A DNA stretch of 64,000 nt from Angiostrongylus vasorum. Its lineage: Eukaryota; Nematoda; Chromadorea; Rhabditida; Metastrongylidae. A program made the position numbers and the translations under genes. The stretch is from NCBI GenBank assembly GCA_018806985.1, contig JADANN010000364.1:1860001-1924000 (forward strand). The letters are read 5' to 3'. This document shows, piece by piece, positions 39,801 through 48,692 of this stretch (its first letter is position 1; each line of letters opens with the position of its first letter). The notes beneath the pieces are model-generated. The model saw only the letters and a program-made list of their open reading frames with translations, made no database searches and was not told the origin of the DNA.

Positions 39801-42800
39801 GGCACTTTCGACACTCGAAAGGGCACAAATCAAACGTGCACTCTTGTCCTGACTTGGTAATTAACAGGTTCACAGGTGGCGTAATTTATTAAAAATCGAT
39901 ATTATACTAATTATTGTATTATTAAATATTAAGGCCAGCAATTTTCAGAATGGAAGCATCTGATCTTATGGAAATCGGTCATGTTACGTTCGATCAGAAC
40001 CTCAAAATGAAGATGACCCGACCACGAGGGGCTCATGCAACGGGTCCTTTCTATCAAATAATTGCATACCAGTTTGGCTCTTTCAGAATTCTAGCTCGGT
40101 GAGTTTTGTGAGCTTCATGCTAGCAGTACAGAAAATTGTTAGAAATAAGCCAGCGTGCTCTGAGCTAACAATGACCCAAGGCCTTTCATATAAGCAATTT
40201 TAATAACAGATGTAATTAAAACTATATGAATCCGCCATATCTGTAACCTTCCTTTCAGATACGAAGTCGATTGCGCTGATTTTGCGGCTGCCAAGTGTCC
40301 ACCGTAAGTAAATGATCTAGTAGGGTGTTACGTTTCTTTAAACACACGTCCATTCACATAAACTACACGCTTTAAAATTGACTTCCGAAGAAAATCGGCC
40401 ATGATATCACCACATCTGGTGTTGTGTCTCCATCCACGTAATCGCAAGGTGACAAAGAAAATTTCTATCTTCCAAAAAAAATGCACTGGTTCACTCTGCT
40501 CGAACACGACTTTTTGCTTTTATTCGAGAAACGGAAGCCGATTTCACGACTATGGCTATATGGAACAATTCGTTGAAGGTAATTTTCGCATCCTTTCGGA
40601 GAAATTCATGGATGAAGTTTCTTTCGCATCCAGACAGGGTTGCTAGCTTGTAAGATTGTGGTTGATTTCCACATAATTGGTGCCATTAGTTCTCCGCGCT
40701 TCACGATGGTTCAAAACGCGTTTCTTCATTTCCCTCAACCAGGTTGCCAGTTCAGGCAGCACTCCCAAATGTCCAAGCTGAGCATCGCTTGACTGACCCT
40801 GACGAATACATTAGTTCAATGCCCCACAGTGTAACTCGGCATCCACGCAACCTAGTTTTTTTTCATTTGAAGCCACACACCATGGAAGAGAATTCGATAA
40901 TACGTTTACCTTATTCAATTAAATGCTTTCTGTTTGTTCGAAATCATGTTCATTATTAAACTTTAGTTCACTCACACGCCTAAGGACATATGTTGAACAT
41001 GTTTCTTGAATAATGAGCAGCATCACTGTGACCACTCGCCGTAGCAAATCATTTTTCTCGTGCCATCTCATTTCAGAGTTACCGTGGACGCCTCAGAAAC
41101 TCTTCCAGAGAGGAAAAAAGCGGCTGAGAATGAAAGCATACAGGTATCTTCAAATCTTCATAGTCCCTTTCATACCCATCCTTCCATCGTCTTAACATAT
41201 ACACACTTATTTCATTGCTTGATGAGACTTTAAAATGAAAGCAATGAGCGTTTCGAGAACGAAGAATTGTTAGGATAATACCGTAAATCCACAGTTCTAC
41301 CATTAAAGAGCATTACGACACTATAAAACAATGCAAAAAACCATCGATTTCCTATGCCCTCAGTAAGAAGGGCATATCAAGTCAAAATCACAATGCTTAA
41401 CTCTTATTTACTGTTCATCCTTCTTCGTTAGAGAGCATTTTGTGAAATTCAACCACAAGGGATGAAATGTGTTGAGATATGAACAAAACTGAGAACCTTC
41501 AGAACCTTAAGATAACTGGATTCAAAGGAAATTTGTGCTCCCAGATCACTAAAATTGACTGCCGACAGCACCACTAATGCAAAAAAAGTGCTCAGAAAAG
41601 AGCAAAGCAACGGCCTCAGTGGTGCAGTACGTAACACGTGCGCCCCCGGAAAGGGTAAACGCAGATTCGAAGCCCAACAGAAGCTCCGAGATTTGCTCAT
41701 ATCTCAGCATTCTTGTGGGATATAGAAAGTATTCCCATTAGTAGGGATACAATACATACAGTATGATGCTTACGTTATTCATTCGAAGCTTCCCAATTAG
41801 AAGGGAGCGTGGTAGCGCACAAAAAAAAATTTGTCATTTTCTTGGTTTACCGTCATTTTTTGTAGTAATCGTTTTGTCGTTTGAATTCGCATCTAGAAGC
41901 ACGTTAAAAAAATCGTTCAAAAAATAAACGGCGAGAGGTGTCTATGAAAGATAAGTGCCTAATGTTATTACCTCCACTATCCAACGGGTCGCGTGTAGCA
42001 CAGTGGTAAGACGAATCCTGCAATACACGTGGGATCGATCTTCACTCCCAAAACTCACCAAGCCTTCCACATCTCCGGGGTCGGCCAACTGATACCCTAT
42101 TTGTCTGGGAGGATAGCAGCACTGACTCGGTCATCGGTAGCTCACTGCGAGTCATTATAAAGGCCAGATATGCATTCACTCCCCTCCAACGATGCGTAAT
42201 GAAGTCGAATGCACGGCCCACCGCTCAGGGATTGATCAACGCCGAAAGCTTTATTTTTTATCCTTTATCCAAGATTACCGACTGGTGACTGAACACAGCA
42301 TTTGCAGCTACAGTAAAGCAATAGATGATGAGGTTCAAACTATCCATTTGAGATCGATGTCTTCATTTCTTTTTTTTTCGAAAATTTTTTGCCTAAAATC
42401 ATTTTGAAGACTTTTGCAAAGACTCGAGCGAGGGCTGCCTACGTGATTTAGGTGGTTGAGTACGGAGAAATTCCACGCGATATTCCTCTACAAGTGTTGA
42501 CGACGTACCCTCAAGGAGCCGGATTTCCGTTTTTTACATGGGCGCGGCTATTTTTTACAAATGCCGATCAGGTGAGTTTATATTACACAAATAGTTTCAG
42601 TGACAAATTTAAGTTTTTTTCAATTTTTTTTCCAATTTAAAGTTTAAATTCCAAAGCACGAGAAATTTGGTATCTGTAGCTAACGAATCAAAATTTGAGC
42701 TCGCAAGACATCTTTTTCAAGTAAGTAATGACGATGATGATGATTGGGACTTGAAGGAGATTGTCGGCTGGTTCAAAGGGACTGGAGACTTTGGCAAGCC

Positions 42801-45124
42801 ATCGTTCTACACACAACAAGACATCTCGAAAATGATGAAGCCTTTACCCTACGTAACCCTAAGCAAAGGTTCATCACTCTTTTAACAATTTCTTTCAGTT
42901 CATTCAACGATTATTAGTCCATATGTTTAGTACACGACTGCCTCGATAAAATCCACAAATTTCTAACGAAGAACGATCCTGAGTTCCGATGTGGTCTAAT
43001 CTGGAAGGGAAAGAATCACCTTGAAATTTTCGCAAAGGTCAGCACCTCCACAGAAACTTCTAAATGAAATTTAGTATTTTAGCATAACCGTTTGAAATCT
43101 ATAAGTGAAAAATGTTTATAAACGAATAAAGGGATGAAAAAATAGGATGTGAATAGCGTATGGTGAAATTAGTTCGTAAAAAGACAATCGTTTGTTTGCT
43201 GTAATACTTGATGCTCTCATACAGTACAGAACTATACAGCCTGTTCATGCTAACTTTTAAACACTGTATTTAACCACGAGTCAAATGGCCTATAAGCTTT
43301 CGATAGAAAAGATTTCCTTCTTCATGAAGAAGTGAGTCTTGGATAATAGAGGAGTGAACGCATGGTCAACAAACGAATTAACAAATTAACCATGACCAGC
43401 TCGACATTTCTAGTAGCCGTCAAAATTGACTTTGATTGGTCTACAATGACTATTAAGGACTTCCAACGGAAACGAGCCAGTTTAGTAAAGTGTTCTGACA
43501 AGTAACTCATGTGCTCAGTTCACATCATATACAGCGATGATCTTAGCTCAACAGCTGCTGAAATTTATATGACAGCTTTAGAACCGATGCCAACTTATAA
43601 ACGCTTACCAACAAACGAAAGATCCATTGCTCCATAAGAAAAAATAAGATCGCTTCATATTATGAGAAGGATGACGAAACACGTATGAGAAAAGCTTTAG
43701 TAGAGATGCAGGAAGAATTACGGAAGATAGTTAAACAGACGGATGGACTTCTCTCTAGCTCATAACAACCAAATGTATTCACAACACGAATTCTCCGAAC
43801 AGGAACCGAGAGATAGATGTGCATGCAAGATAGGCGATCTTCAAATACTTGCAAGAGAACGAAAGTGATGGAAATGGCGTCCATGCAGTTCTTATAAGGA
43901 CAAATCACACAGCTAAAGGATAAAGCTCTCGGCGTTGATCAATCCCTGAGGGATGCACCATGCACTCGACCTCAATAAGCACCATTGGAGGTGACTGAAT
44001 GCAAATCTGGCCTTGGCAATGACTAGCGGTGGTCTACCGATGTATCGAGCCAGTGCTGCCGGTGCCGATTCCTCTCAGACAAATCTGGTACCAATTTGTA
44101 GACTCCGGAGGAACAGAAGACTTGGTGATTCTGTGGCGCTGGAATCGATCCCAGGTGTATTACAGGACGCCTTCCTACCAGTGCGCTACACGCGCCTCAA
44201 CGACAAATCTACATCTGTGAAATGTTCAATTAAAAAACCTACATAGCAGGAGCCACAAAACATGCCATGTTTGTGCTCTTCAAACAGAGACTTGACAATA
44301 TACTAAAAAGAAGTGCGACTTATTACAACCAGAAACTCGTGTTTAACGTCGCTACCGAGACTTGAGGTAACCACCTTGTCCTGATGACGAAGTCTTTAGT
44401 GTACAGATCGATACCACAACAACGTTGTGGATACCATGAAGCAGTGAACTATACATAAAAAGCTTCGAAGAGATCAACGAGTACAGTTAAATAGAAAGTA
44501 TCGGTTTAGAATTAGAACAGCACAATGCTCATTATTTTGTACAACACTTATCCCGATTACTTATTTGGCTACTTGGACGGTCAGCCCTTACTGGTTGTGC
44601 GGGCCCCAGCATAATCTCTATTTTTTTCTCGGAGTTTTGCTAGTTTAGCCATCGTGGTTCTCTGGAGTCGCGAGGTCAGCAAAGCCAAAGTCTGCCCTAG
44701 TCGTGGCCACCACAGGCAGCCGCCGCCGTTGTGGATCAGAAGGAGATTTGCCACCATGCGACTAGTTTGATACCATGATGGTGGTGGATCCTGGTATTGG
44801 TTTGCTCTTAGCTGGGCTTCCTGATAGAAACGCCGGACTGGTTCTCAGCTTAGGAGACCCTGCCAGGTGATGAATCTTCCAGTTGTGCATCGCAACCCGA
44901 CGCCCAGGAACACCCTTCCGGCCGCGATGACGCAGTAAACCGTTGGGAGATATCTCAATTATTTTCCTATAAATCCATCAAGAATATGAGGAAAACCATG
45001 AACAATCGACCGTGTTGTAAGCATTATTTCTTTTCAGGATCCAGCGGCGAACGGAGGAATATCGAAGGGTGTTCGTGAGTTTCTGGCGACTCAGTGCAAA
45101 GATAATGCAGATGAAGAAAAATGA
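27735..45124 (+). CDS. RAI1/DXO (EOL-1-like) decapping-nuclease family protein, 12-exon gene
   Basis: The family (Rai1, DXO/Dom3Z, nematode EOL-1) removes aberrant or NAD-type 5' caps and degrades RNA 5'-3'. Exons are 27735-27896, 30627-30719, 32534-32671, 39293-39357, 39949-40098, 40259-40303, 40743-about 40830, 41077-41143, 42452-42571, about 42757-42868, 42931-43037 and 45038-45124. Reading phase is kept at all junctions except 7/8, with 9/10 and 10/11 tentative. Family landmarks appear in order: a PGMP...WPGGKL stretch, DFITDAVNLQKLFAF, GLFRIDCERVGKT, FRILARYEVDCAD (the metal-binding EhD motif), FFTWARLFF, IVGWFKG, and CLDKIHKFLTKNDPEF. The total of about 400 residues is normal for the family. 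The expected catalytic E of the GxxxE motif reads Q, and the EhK motif reads QVL, so activity is doubtful. The ATG lies directly after a TTCACAG acceptor, which suggests SL trans-splicing or an unseen upstream exon. Repeats fill the introns. Family assignment is strong; the exact ends of exons 7, 8 and 10 are not. Confidence 0.82.
29249..29285 (+). ncRNA. Degenerate hammerhead-core-like motif
   Basis: CTAAAGAAGGCGAAATCCACC followed by AGAAATGTTAGCT. The CUGA half of the core is mutated. Confidence 0.25.
30175..30405. repeat. AT-rich low-complexity tract
   Basis: About 230 bp made of AATAAA-, ATAATA- and TAAATA-type words with few G or C, inside gene A intron 2 region (27897-30626). Confidence 0.7.
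30627..30719 (+). CDS. Gene A exon 2
   Basis: Thirty-one codons, phase 0 on both sides. The acceptor is TTTTCTAG and the donor is GTGAGC. It encodes VPGMPTESFFWPGGKL followed by a DxG...DINHLK segment. This is the conserved W-x-GG-x-L block of nematode RAI1-like proteins. The preceding intron is 2.7 kb. Confidence 0.85.
31655..31692 (-). ncRNA. Hammerhead-core-like motif, canonical CTGATGA
   Basis: On the minus strand CTGATGA (31689-31683), a possible ACG/CGT stem and GTCGAAACGTTGGC. Both conserved half-cores are intact, making it the best copy with that at 59.1 kb. Confidence 0.4.
32534..32671 (+). CDS. Gene A exon 3
   Basis: Forty-six codons, phase 0 on both sides, acceptor GATTCTAG and donor GTGCGT. 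It continues NHLK with VPNGSLDAVIIAAKLL and ends with DFITDAVNLQKLFAFCQ, the strand-helix segment that precedes the nuclease core. The next intron is 6.6 kb, the longest in the gene, and contains RTE and SINE debris. Confidence 0.88.
33520..34100 (-). mobile_element. RTE-A fragment (3' third), minus strand
   Basis: The minus strand holds an uninterrupted 113-codon stretch, MVNDLAPELTRRKRTHWEGF through SSYLRQRSKIKVP. After a gap comes the terminal RTE region ending NDQRDDT. It lies inside the 6.6-kb intron of gene A, antisense to it. Confidence 0.85.
34130..34290 (-). repeat. Divergent SINE-1-like fragment
   Basis: A degenerate piece with the CGGAACTTCAGGTGGGCTTC segment and a leader remnant GGAGCTGTTAAGCTGAAGCT. 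Assigned by partial similarity only. Confidence 0.35.
36058..36352 (-). repeat. SINE-2 copy
   Basis: A full copy in the long intron of gene A, antisense to it. Tail AAAAGGACAAAAGATAAAGC, CCAGAGGGCCAGAAGGGTTG, box B region GGATCGATACC and ACCACTGCACCACACGC head. Confidence 0.85.
36790..37260 (+). mobile_element. RTE-B fragment (RT domain)
   Basis: ILIFIDLEKSF at 36800 is RT motif A, and IASEADTMFYELNARKRD with NRQKTQLMENSRY near 37125-37215 is the block after motif C. It lies in the 6.6-kb intron of gene A. Confidence 0.7.
37590..37740 (+). mobile_element. RTE-type 3' fragment
   Basis: The nucleotide stretch decodes, with frameshifts, to a KAKxxxxxHVMRR...GWTPKDIxRPSG-like block typical of RTE 3' ends. 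Short and degenerate. Confidence 0.5.
37822..38058 (-). CDS. Unassigned 78-codon ORF with a hydrophobic segment
   Basis: Residues about 32-52 (YFITLTLLLVSVVALFVVY) could span a membrane. No family match, no splice context and antisense to gene A, so it may be fortuitous. Confidence 0.15.
   Translation of the reverse strand: MFSIAKPFLKPLTVGFDYLGVQFSCGNKITSTYFITLTLLLVSVVALFVVYKAFYKLLVVAAVELPVRLLFALNKMVT
38600..38790 (+). repeat. SINE-1 copy (first of a tandem pair)
   Basis: GACCCGCATGGTGTGGTGGT and GCGCGTTCGTTCCCCACCGC are intact, followed by TTTTGCAAATATCTCAGCAA and an AAAATAAAAAAAAGC tail. The next full copy follows head to tail. Confidence 0.85.
38800..39108 (+). repeat. SINE-1 copy (second of a tandem pair)
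   Basis: A full copy with the complete leader (GTCCCGGTGACGGGTGATTG), box A and box B regions and an AAAATAAAAAAAAAG tail. Nearly identical to its neighbour, so the duplication is probably recent. Confidence 0.85.
39293..39357 (+). CDS. Gene A exon 4
   Basis: Sixty-five nucleotides, acceptor CCTTTTAG and donor GTAAAC, ending in phase 2. It encodes EAGDGLFRIDCERVGKTCIL, corresponding to the FRID-x-ERVG block of RAI1-family proteins. Two SINE-1 copies end about 190 bp upstream. Confidence 0.88.
39949..40098 (+). CDS. Gene A exon 5, start of nuclease core
   Basis: Acceptor ATTTTCAG and donor GTGAGT, with split arginine codons at both ends. It encodes MEASDLMEIGHVTF through QFGSFRILA. The segment ATGPFYQIIAYQFG aligns by eye with the family's G-h-x-h-E motif, but glutamine stands where the catalytic glutamate is expected. 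Confidence 0.88.
40259..40303 (+). CDS. Gene A exon 6, EVD metal-binding motif
   Basis: A 45-nt exon, acceptor CCTTTCAG and donor GTAAGT. It completes R and encodes YEVDCADFAAAKCP. EVD is the EhD motif; in mammalian DXO the equivalent Glu/Asp pair (E234/D236) is needed for catalysis. Both acidic residues are present here. Confidence 0.88.
40743..40830 (+). CDS. Gene A exon 7 (3' end uncertain)
   Basis: The acceptor CTCAACCAG keeps the frame from exon 6 and gives LPVQAALPNVQAEHRLTDPD followed by EYISSMPHS. Candidate donors are GTGTAA at 40829 (phase 1) and GTAACT at 40831 (phase 0). Neither gives a clean phase into the best acceptor of exon 8, so either the junction or an extra small exon is unresolved. 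The frame stays open to 40959. Confidence 0.6.
41077..41143 (+). CDS. Gene A exon 8
   Basis: The acceptor is CATTTCAG, with an alternative two bases later, and the donor is GTATCT in phase 0. It encodes VTVDASETLPERKKAAENES then IQ, which runs in frame into VVEYGEIPRD of exon 9. It is a charged linker between the EVD block and the next core strand. Confidence 0.7.
41385..41745. repeat. SINE-1-like inverted pair
   Basis: A minus-oriented 3' body (41440-41520) is followed by a plus-oriented copy with CAGTGGTGCAGTACGTAACA, box B CAGATTCGAAGCCC and CATATCTCAGCATTCTTG. It lies in the intron between gene A exons 8 and 9. Confidence 0.65.
41986..42268 (+). repeat. SINE-2 copy, the only plus-strand one
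   Basis: The head GGTCGCGTGTAGCACAGTGG (box A) is followed by GGGATCGATCTTC (box B), ACTGATACCC, the CATTATAAAGGCCAGATATG block and a TTTATTTTTTATCCTTTATCC tail. Head-to-tail order is clear here and defines the orientation of the family. Confidence 0.85.
42452..42571 (+). CDS. Gene A exon 9, position of EhK motif
   Basis: Forty codons, phase 0, acceptor TGATTTAG and donor GTGAGT. It encodes VVEYGEIPRDIPLQVLTTYP followed by QGAGFPFFTWARLFFTNADQ. The FTWARLFF helix corresponds to the family's LLKWWAQSF-type helix. Just before it, where most members have E-h-K, the sequence reads Q-V-L. Confidence 0.87.
42757..42868 (+). CDS. Gene A exon 10 (start uncertain)
   Basis: This exon encodes IVGWFKGTGDFGKPSFYTQQ then DISKMMKPLPYVTLSK, matching the VGW/VGF-R-D-x-G strand pair of the family. 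The most economical start is near 42757-42760, but that acceptor has no pyrimidine tract. An alternative start at 42643, after a strong T-rich tract, would add about 39 residues including an Asp run. The donor GTTCAT at 42869 is weak but preserves phase into exon 11. Confidence 0.65.
42931..43037 (+). CDS. Gene A exon 11
   Basis: Acceptor TATGTTTAG and donor GTCAGC, phase 0 at the end. It encodes HDCLDKIHKFLTKNDPEF then RCGLIWKGKNHLEIFAK, the C-terminal helix and strand seen in RAI1-like proteins. The following 2.0-kb intron contains a SINE-2 and a repeat-3 copy. Confidence 0.88.
43913..44200 (-). repeat. SINE-2 copy
   Basis: In the last intron of gene A. Tail AAAGGATAAAGCTCTCGGCG, body CTGGTACCAATTTGTAGACT, box B region GGAATCGATCCCAGG, head AGTGCGCTACACGC. 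Confidence 0.8.
44562..44952 (-). repeat. Repeat-3 copy
   Basis: The reverse complement of the 15.7-kb copy, from GGCTACTTGGACGG to CAGTAAACCGTTGGG. It lies in the last intron of gene A, 90 bp before exon 12. Confidence 0.85.
45038..45124 (+). CDS. Gene A exon 12 (C-terminus)
   Basis: The acceptor TTTTCAG is followed by 28 codons, DPAANGGISKGVREFLATQC then KDNADEEK, and a TGA. The acidic, lysine-containing tail is not conserved enough to identify by itself. Phase agreement with exon 11 and the downstream AATAAA support it as the last exon. Confidence 0.8.
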   Translation, partial: DPAANGGISKGVREFLATQCKDNADEEK

Positions 45125-45330
45125 ATTCTCCTTTCTTAATTCTTGAATGTACCTACTTTCACCATAATTCCTTCATCGAGATGTTCTTCAAAAGCGAAAA
45201 TCCCGCTACTGCATAATTTTCTCTGTCATCCTCTTTCGCCTTTTCCGCTCATTCTCACTTCCAGCGTGAGATTTCAGTCCTGTTGTTCATTGTGTTATGA
45301 AATAATTACGTGTTCCTATGATATTTGATC

Positions 45331-45336
45331 AATAAA
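45331..45336 (+). terminator. Polyadenylation signal AATAAA for gene A
   Basis: A canonical AATAAA lies about 207 nt after the gene A stop codon. This is the first such hexamer on the + strand downstream of the stop, and the spacing is usual for a nematode 3' UTR. Confidence 0.55.
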
Positions 45337-45930
45337 CAAAAGAAACTTGCTTGGATACGCACGTTTGCAGTTATCGATTCTTGTGAAGATTATCCGGTCG
45401 TGTAAAATGTTTTCTGCTCACCAATGTAAGAACGGGAAAGACTAGACGTCTCGCGAGAAATAAGAATGAATGTCGCAGCTTCATGCTACTAGAAAAAGCA
45501 TAACCTCCTTGCGCTGTTATCAGGACTAAGTTTATCATCTTCACTGATCGCTTTCATTGCAAAGTTGTAAACAGCTTTCGTATTTCGTATGAACTTCGAT
45601 AGAACGTTAGTTCTGTGTTCGATTCCAATATAGTCGCCTATTTTAGGAACCTTTTATAAATTGGTCCGCTTGAGCCATAAAGATCTCTTTTCTTCCGAGT
45701 GCAACTTGAAGCTGGTCCAGCCTGCTTTCCCTCTCAAGATAGCCAAGTTTAAGAGTTCGCAGGTGTTCCTATTGCCATCTTGTGACAAGGAATCTGCCGC
45801 GTTGGCAACAACTGCGACAAGTCGACTACGGTAAAGAGGAAATTCGCAGAAAGCGAAACATCTGATCAACAGATACCACACACGACTCACAAAGGTGCAC
45901 CACTTCTGTTTTAGTTCATCATACACTTCT
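45337..45930. other. Intergenic sequence after gene A
   Basis: Nothing recognised between the gene A polyadenylation signal and repeat-3. Confidence 0.4.
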
Positions 45931-45934
45931 AATC

Positions 45935-46322
45935 TCCCAACGGTTTACCGCCTTATCGCGGTTGGGAGGTGTTCCTGAGTGTCGGGCTGCGATGTACAAT
46001 GGGGGATTCGTTCTCCGGCATGGTCTCCTAGGCTGAGAGGGAGTCTAGCATTTCCATCAGGAAGCCCACCCAAGAATGAACCAATACTAGAATCCAACAC
46101 CGTTGCGATATGAAACTACTCGAATAGTGGTAAATCTCTCTCCGATCCGCAAAAAGCCGGCGACTGCATGTGGTGGCGACGATTTGGGGAAGAGCTTGGC
46201 CAAGCTGACCTCGGGACTCCAGGAAACCACAATGGTAGAAAGATAGACCAGCAACACTCCGAAGAAACGGAGACTATGCTGGAGCGCGTACAACCAGGGC
46301 GGACGGGCCATCCAAGTATTAA
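45935..46322 (+). repeat. Repeat-3 copy in the convergent intergenic region
   Basis: Starts CCCAACGGTTTACCGCCTTA and ends GGACGGGCCATCCAAGTATT. It occupies about a fifth of the space between the stop codons of gene A and skpt-1. Confidence 0.85.
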
Positions 46323-46865
46323 AGTAATTATCCAAGTACACTTGTAAACCAACACTTTAATGTAACACAAGAGGTCTAAACATATTACCTGCAAAATCAT
46401 TAGCATTCACCACTGTTGACAAAAGTTCTAAAATTGGCAAGAATAGAAAGAGAGTGGAGGAAACAGATGTCTTTAGGGAGAAAAAAGCAGTTCCCTCAAA
46501 CACTAGTGATTAGCCGGTCATACAACAGGTTTACCAATATTAAAATTCCGCATCTGGTGTAAAGCACCAAATAATGTTAACAAACGAGAGCCACAACAAT
46601 GTATAACACCGAAGCAGAATTATTAAGTTCATACCAACGTAGAAACCCACAAACTGAGCATGGTCAAACCCTGAGACTGAAATTATACAGGACCGGTCAC
46701 AATTGATACATCGAGATCAAGCGAATTAGTGAACTTCGAATAGCGAATGAAGAAATACTGACACTACGATCATGGCCACATTAAACCGCAGGCCGAACTA
46801 ATAAATATCACAATGCAGGTGGGAGCTTAAAATGAGATCACGAGACAAGTTCGTATGTTGTCCAG

Positions 46866-46871
46866 TTTAAT
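46866..46871 (-). terminator. Possible ATTAAA polyadenylation signal for skpt-1
   Basis: On the minus strand ATTAAA, the commonest variant signal, lies about 140 nt after the skpt-1 stop codon. No AATAAA was seen closer on that strand. Confidence 0.3.
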
Positions 46872-47008
46872 TATGTAAGCAACCTCCATTCGAGGTCAGT
46901 AAAAATCTTTTGTACGTTGTCCCCATATACTCGTCACTGCAGGCGGTACGGTAGGCTTAGCAATGTAGTTGAAAACTGATTGATTAACCTAAAAACAGAA
47001 CGCTGAAA

Positions 47009-47225
47009 TCATCTGTCACGACGAATGCATCTCTCATCGCGAATGCAAAAACGTGTTAAGAAATACAACAGGAGATTTCGCCTCGGTTCCAGAACAGCAT
47101 TTGATAGTGTGAATGATAAAGAAACAATAAGAACCTCTGTCTCTACTAATCCATTTTTTAATGCAGCTAAGCCCGCCTCGGTGATACAGCCAAAAACGTT
47201 CAGAGCCGTAAGGTAACCACATGTT
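47009..47225 (-). CDS. skpt-1: skpt-1 exon 7 (C-terminus)
   Basis: The acceptor TTTGTTTAG fits the phase of exon 6 across a 4.9-kb intron. TCGYLTALNVFGCITEAGLA then ALKNGLVETEV continues the last SKP2 LRR. After that the frame stays open for about 35 residues rich in Leu, Phe and Arg that do not resemble the conserved SKP2 tail. Either the tail is diverged or a further small intron is missed. Confidence 0.7.
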
Positions 47226-48639
47226 CTAAACAAAGAAAATTAGTTCGTTTGGTACAATGCATTCTTGTTTGAAACTATCACATAATGGCCTAAAAGGAAA
47301 GATCTTTTACAAATTTTTAAGCTTCTTTGTGTTTCAAATCCAAGACGAAAAGCTAAAAAAACTCTGCCTGGATCTTACTCCTTTTTCCTTCATTCGTTGT
47401 AGCCATACTCTGAGACCTAATAGCAGTATATTCGCGATGACGTGAATGCTAGGAGTCCATAAGGTGCGAAAATAGTCAACGCTTCCAACTTTAAGTCAAC
47501 ATATCTCTTCTCATAGTGAATTTATCAATTGCAGCAAGAACAACTTGAATCTACAGATTTGTGCCTATAAGATAAATGTTTTCCTCTCCTACCATGATAA
47601 AAATGTGATTATCTGAAACCCATGGCGTACATTTCACAAGTTTATCTCTTGGACGTTCATGTTTCAAGGACGAGAGCAAATGAACAACCGCATTTTCGTC
47701 CAGCAGGACAAAATGGTGTTTAAAATGCATCTTTTATGTCTGTAACAGCCACTGCTCCGTTGGAAATTTCAAAAACTCAGCCTTCCCTAACGATTTTCTC
47801 GACAATTCACTTCTGAACGCATTTGGATTTGAAAAAACATTGTAAAAAATCATACATATAATTAATCCGATAGAACGCCTTTTCTGTAATTATACTGTTG
47901 TTAACTCTTGAAATGCTCTAGTGATCGAGAAATTCTCAGATGTTGTCGAAAGAACAGTTTCGTCACGAATGTATCAGTCTGTGGTATTACAAAAAACTTA
48001 GGTATTTAGTTCTGTACTTCCACAAAGAAAGTACATGAGAAATTTTTTCCATAGCGAGGAAGACAGAGCGATAGAGGGAGAGAAAGAGGGAAAATTCACT
48101 TGTTTAAATTTTCTGTTACGGTTCAGATTAAAACAATACGAGCTGAAACTATGTTTAAACGATACTCGATTTAATATGAATGGTATAACAGTTTGACGAG
48201 ATAGAGATAGTCGGAAACTGAGACACGGAGGAATGAGGATGGCAAAAACAAGTTCTGAAAAACGACCAAGCTCGAAATGGCATTTGATATGGGTCTTCTA
48301 ACACAGAAACCGTAACTGCTCCTTTGAAACCTAGAAGCTGACTTTCGACGATCTCTGTCTTAATAAGAAAAAGGATAAACTTCGCGGCGCTGATCAATTC
48401 CTGAAGGATACGTAATGCATTCGACTTCCGTAAGAATCATTAGAGGTGACTGAATGCTTATCTGGCCTCCACAGTGACTCGCAGTGGTCTATTGAGGTAT
48501 TGAGTCGCTGCTGCTATCCTGACAGATCAGTCTGGTAGTAATTTGTCGAGCCCGAAGAGAGGGAAGGCTTGGTGAATCTGGGGTGCGGGATTGACCCCAT
48601 GTGTATTGCAGGCGCCTCTAAGCACTGCTCTACTCATAC

Positions 48640-48692
<53 letters not shown>

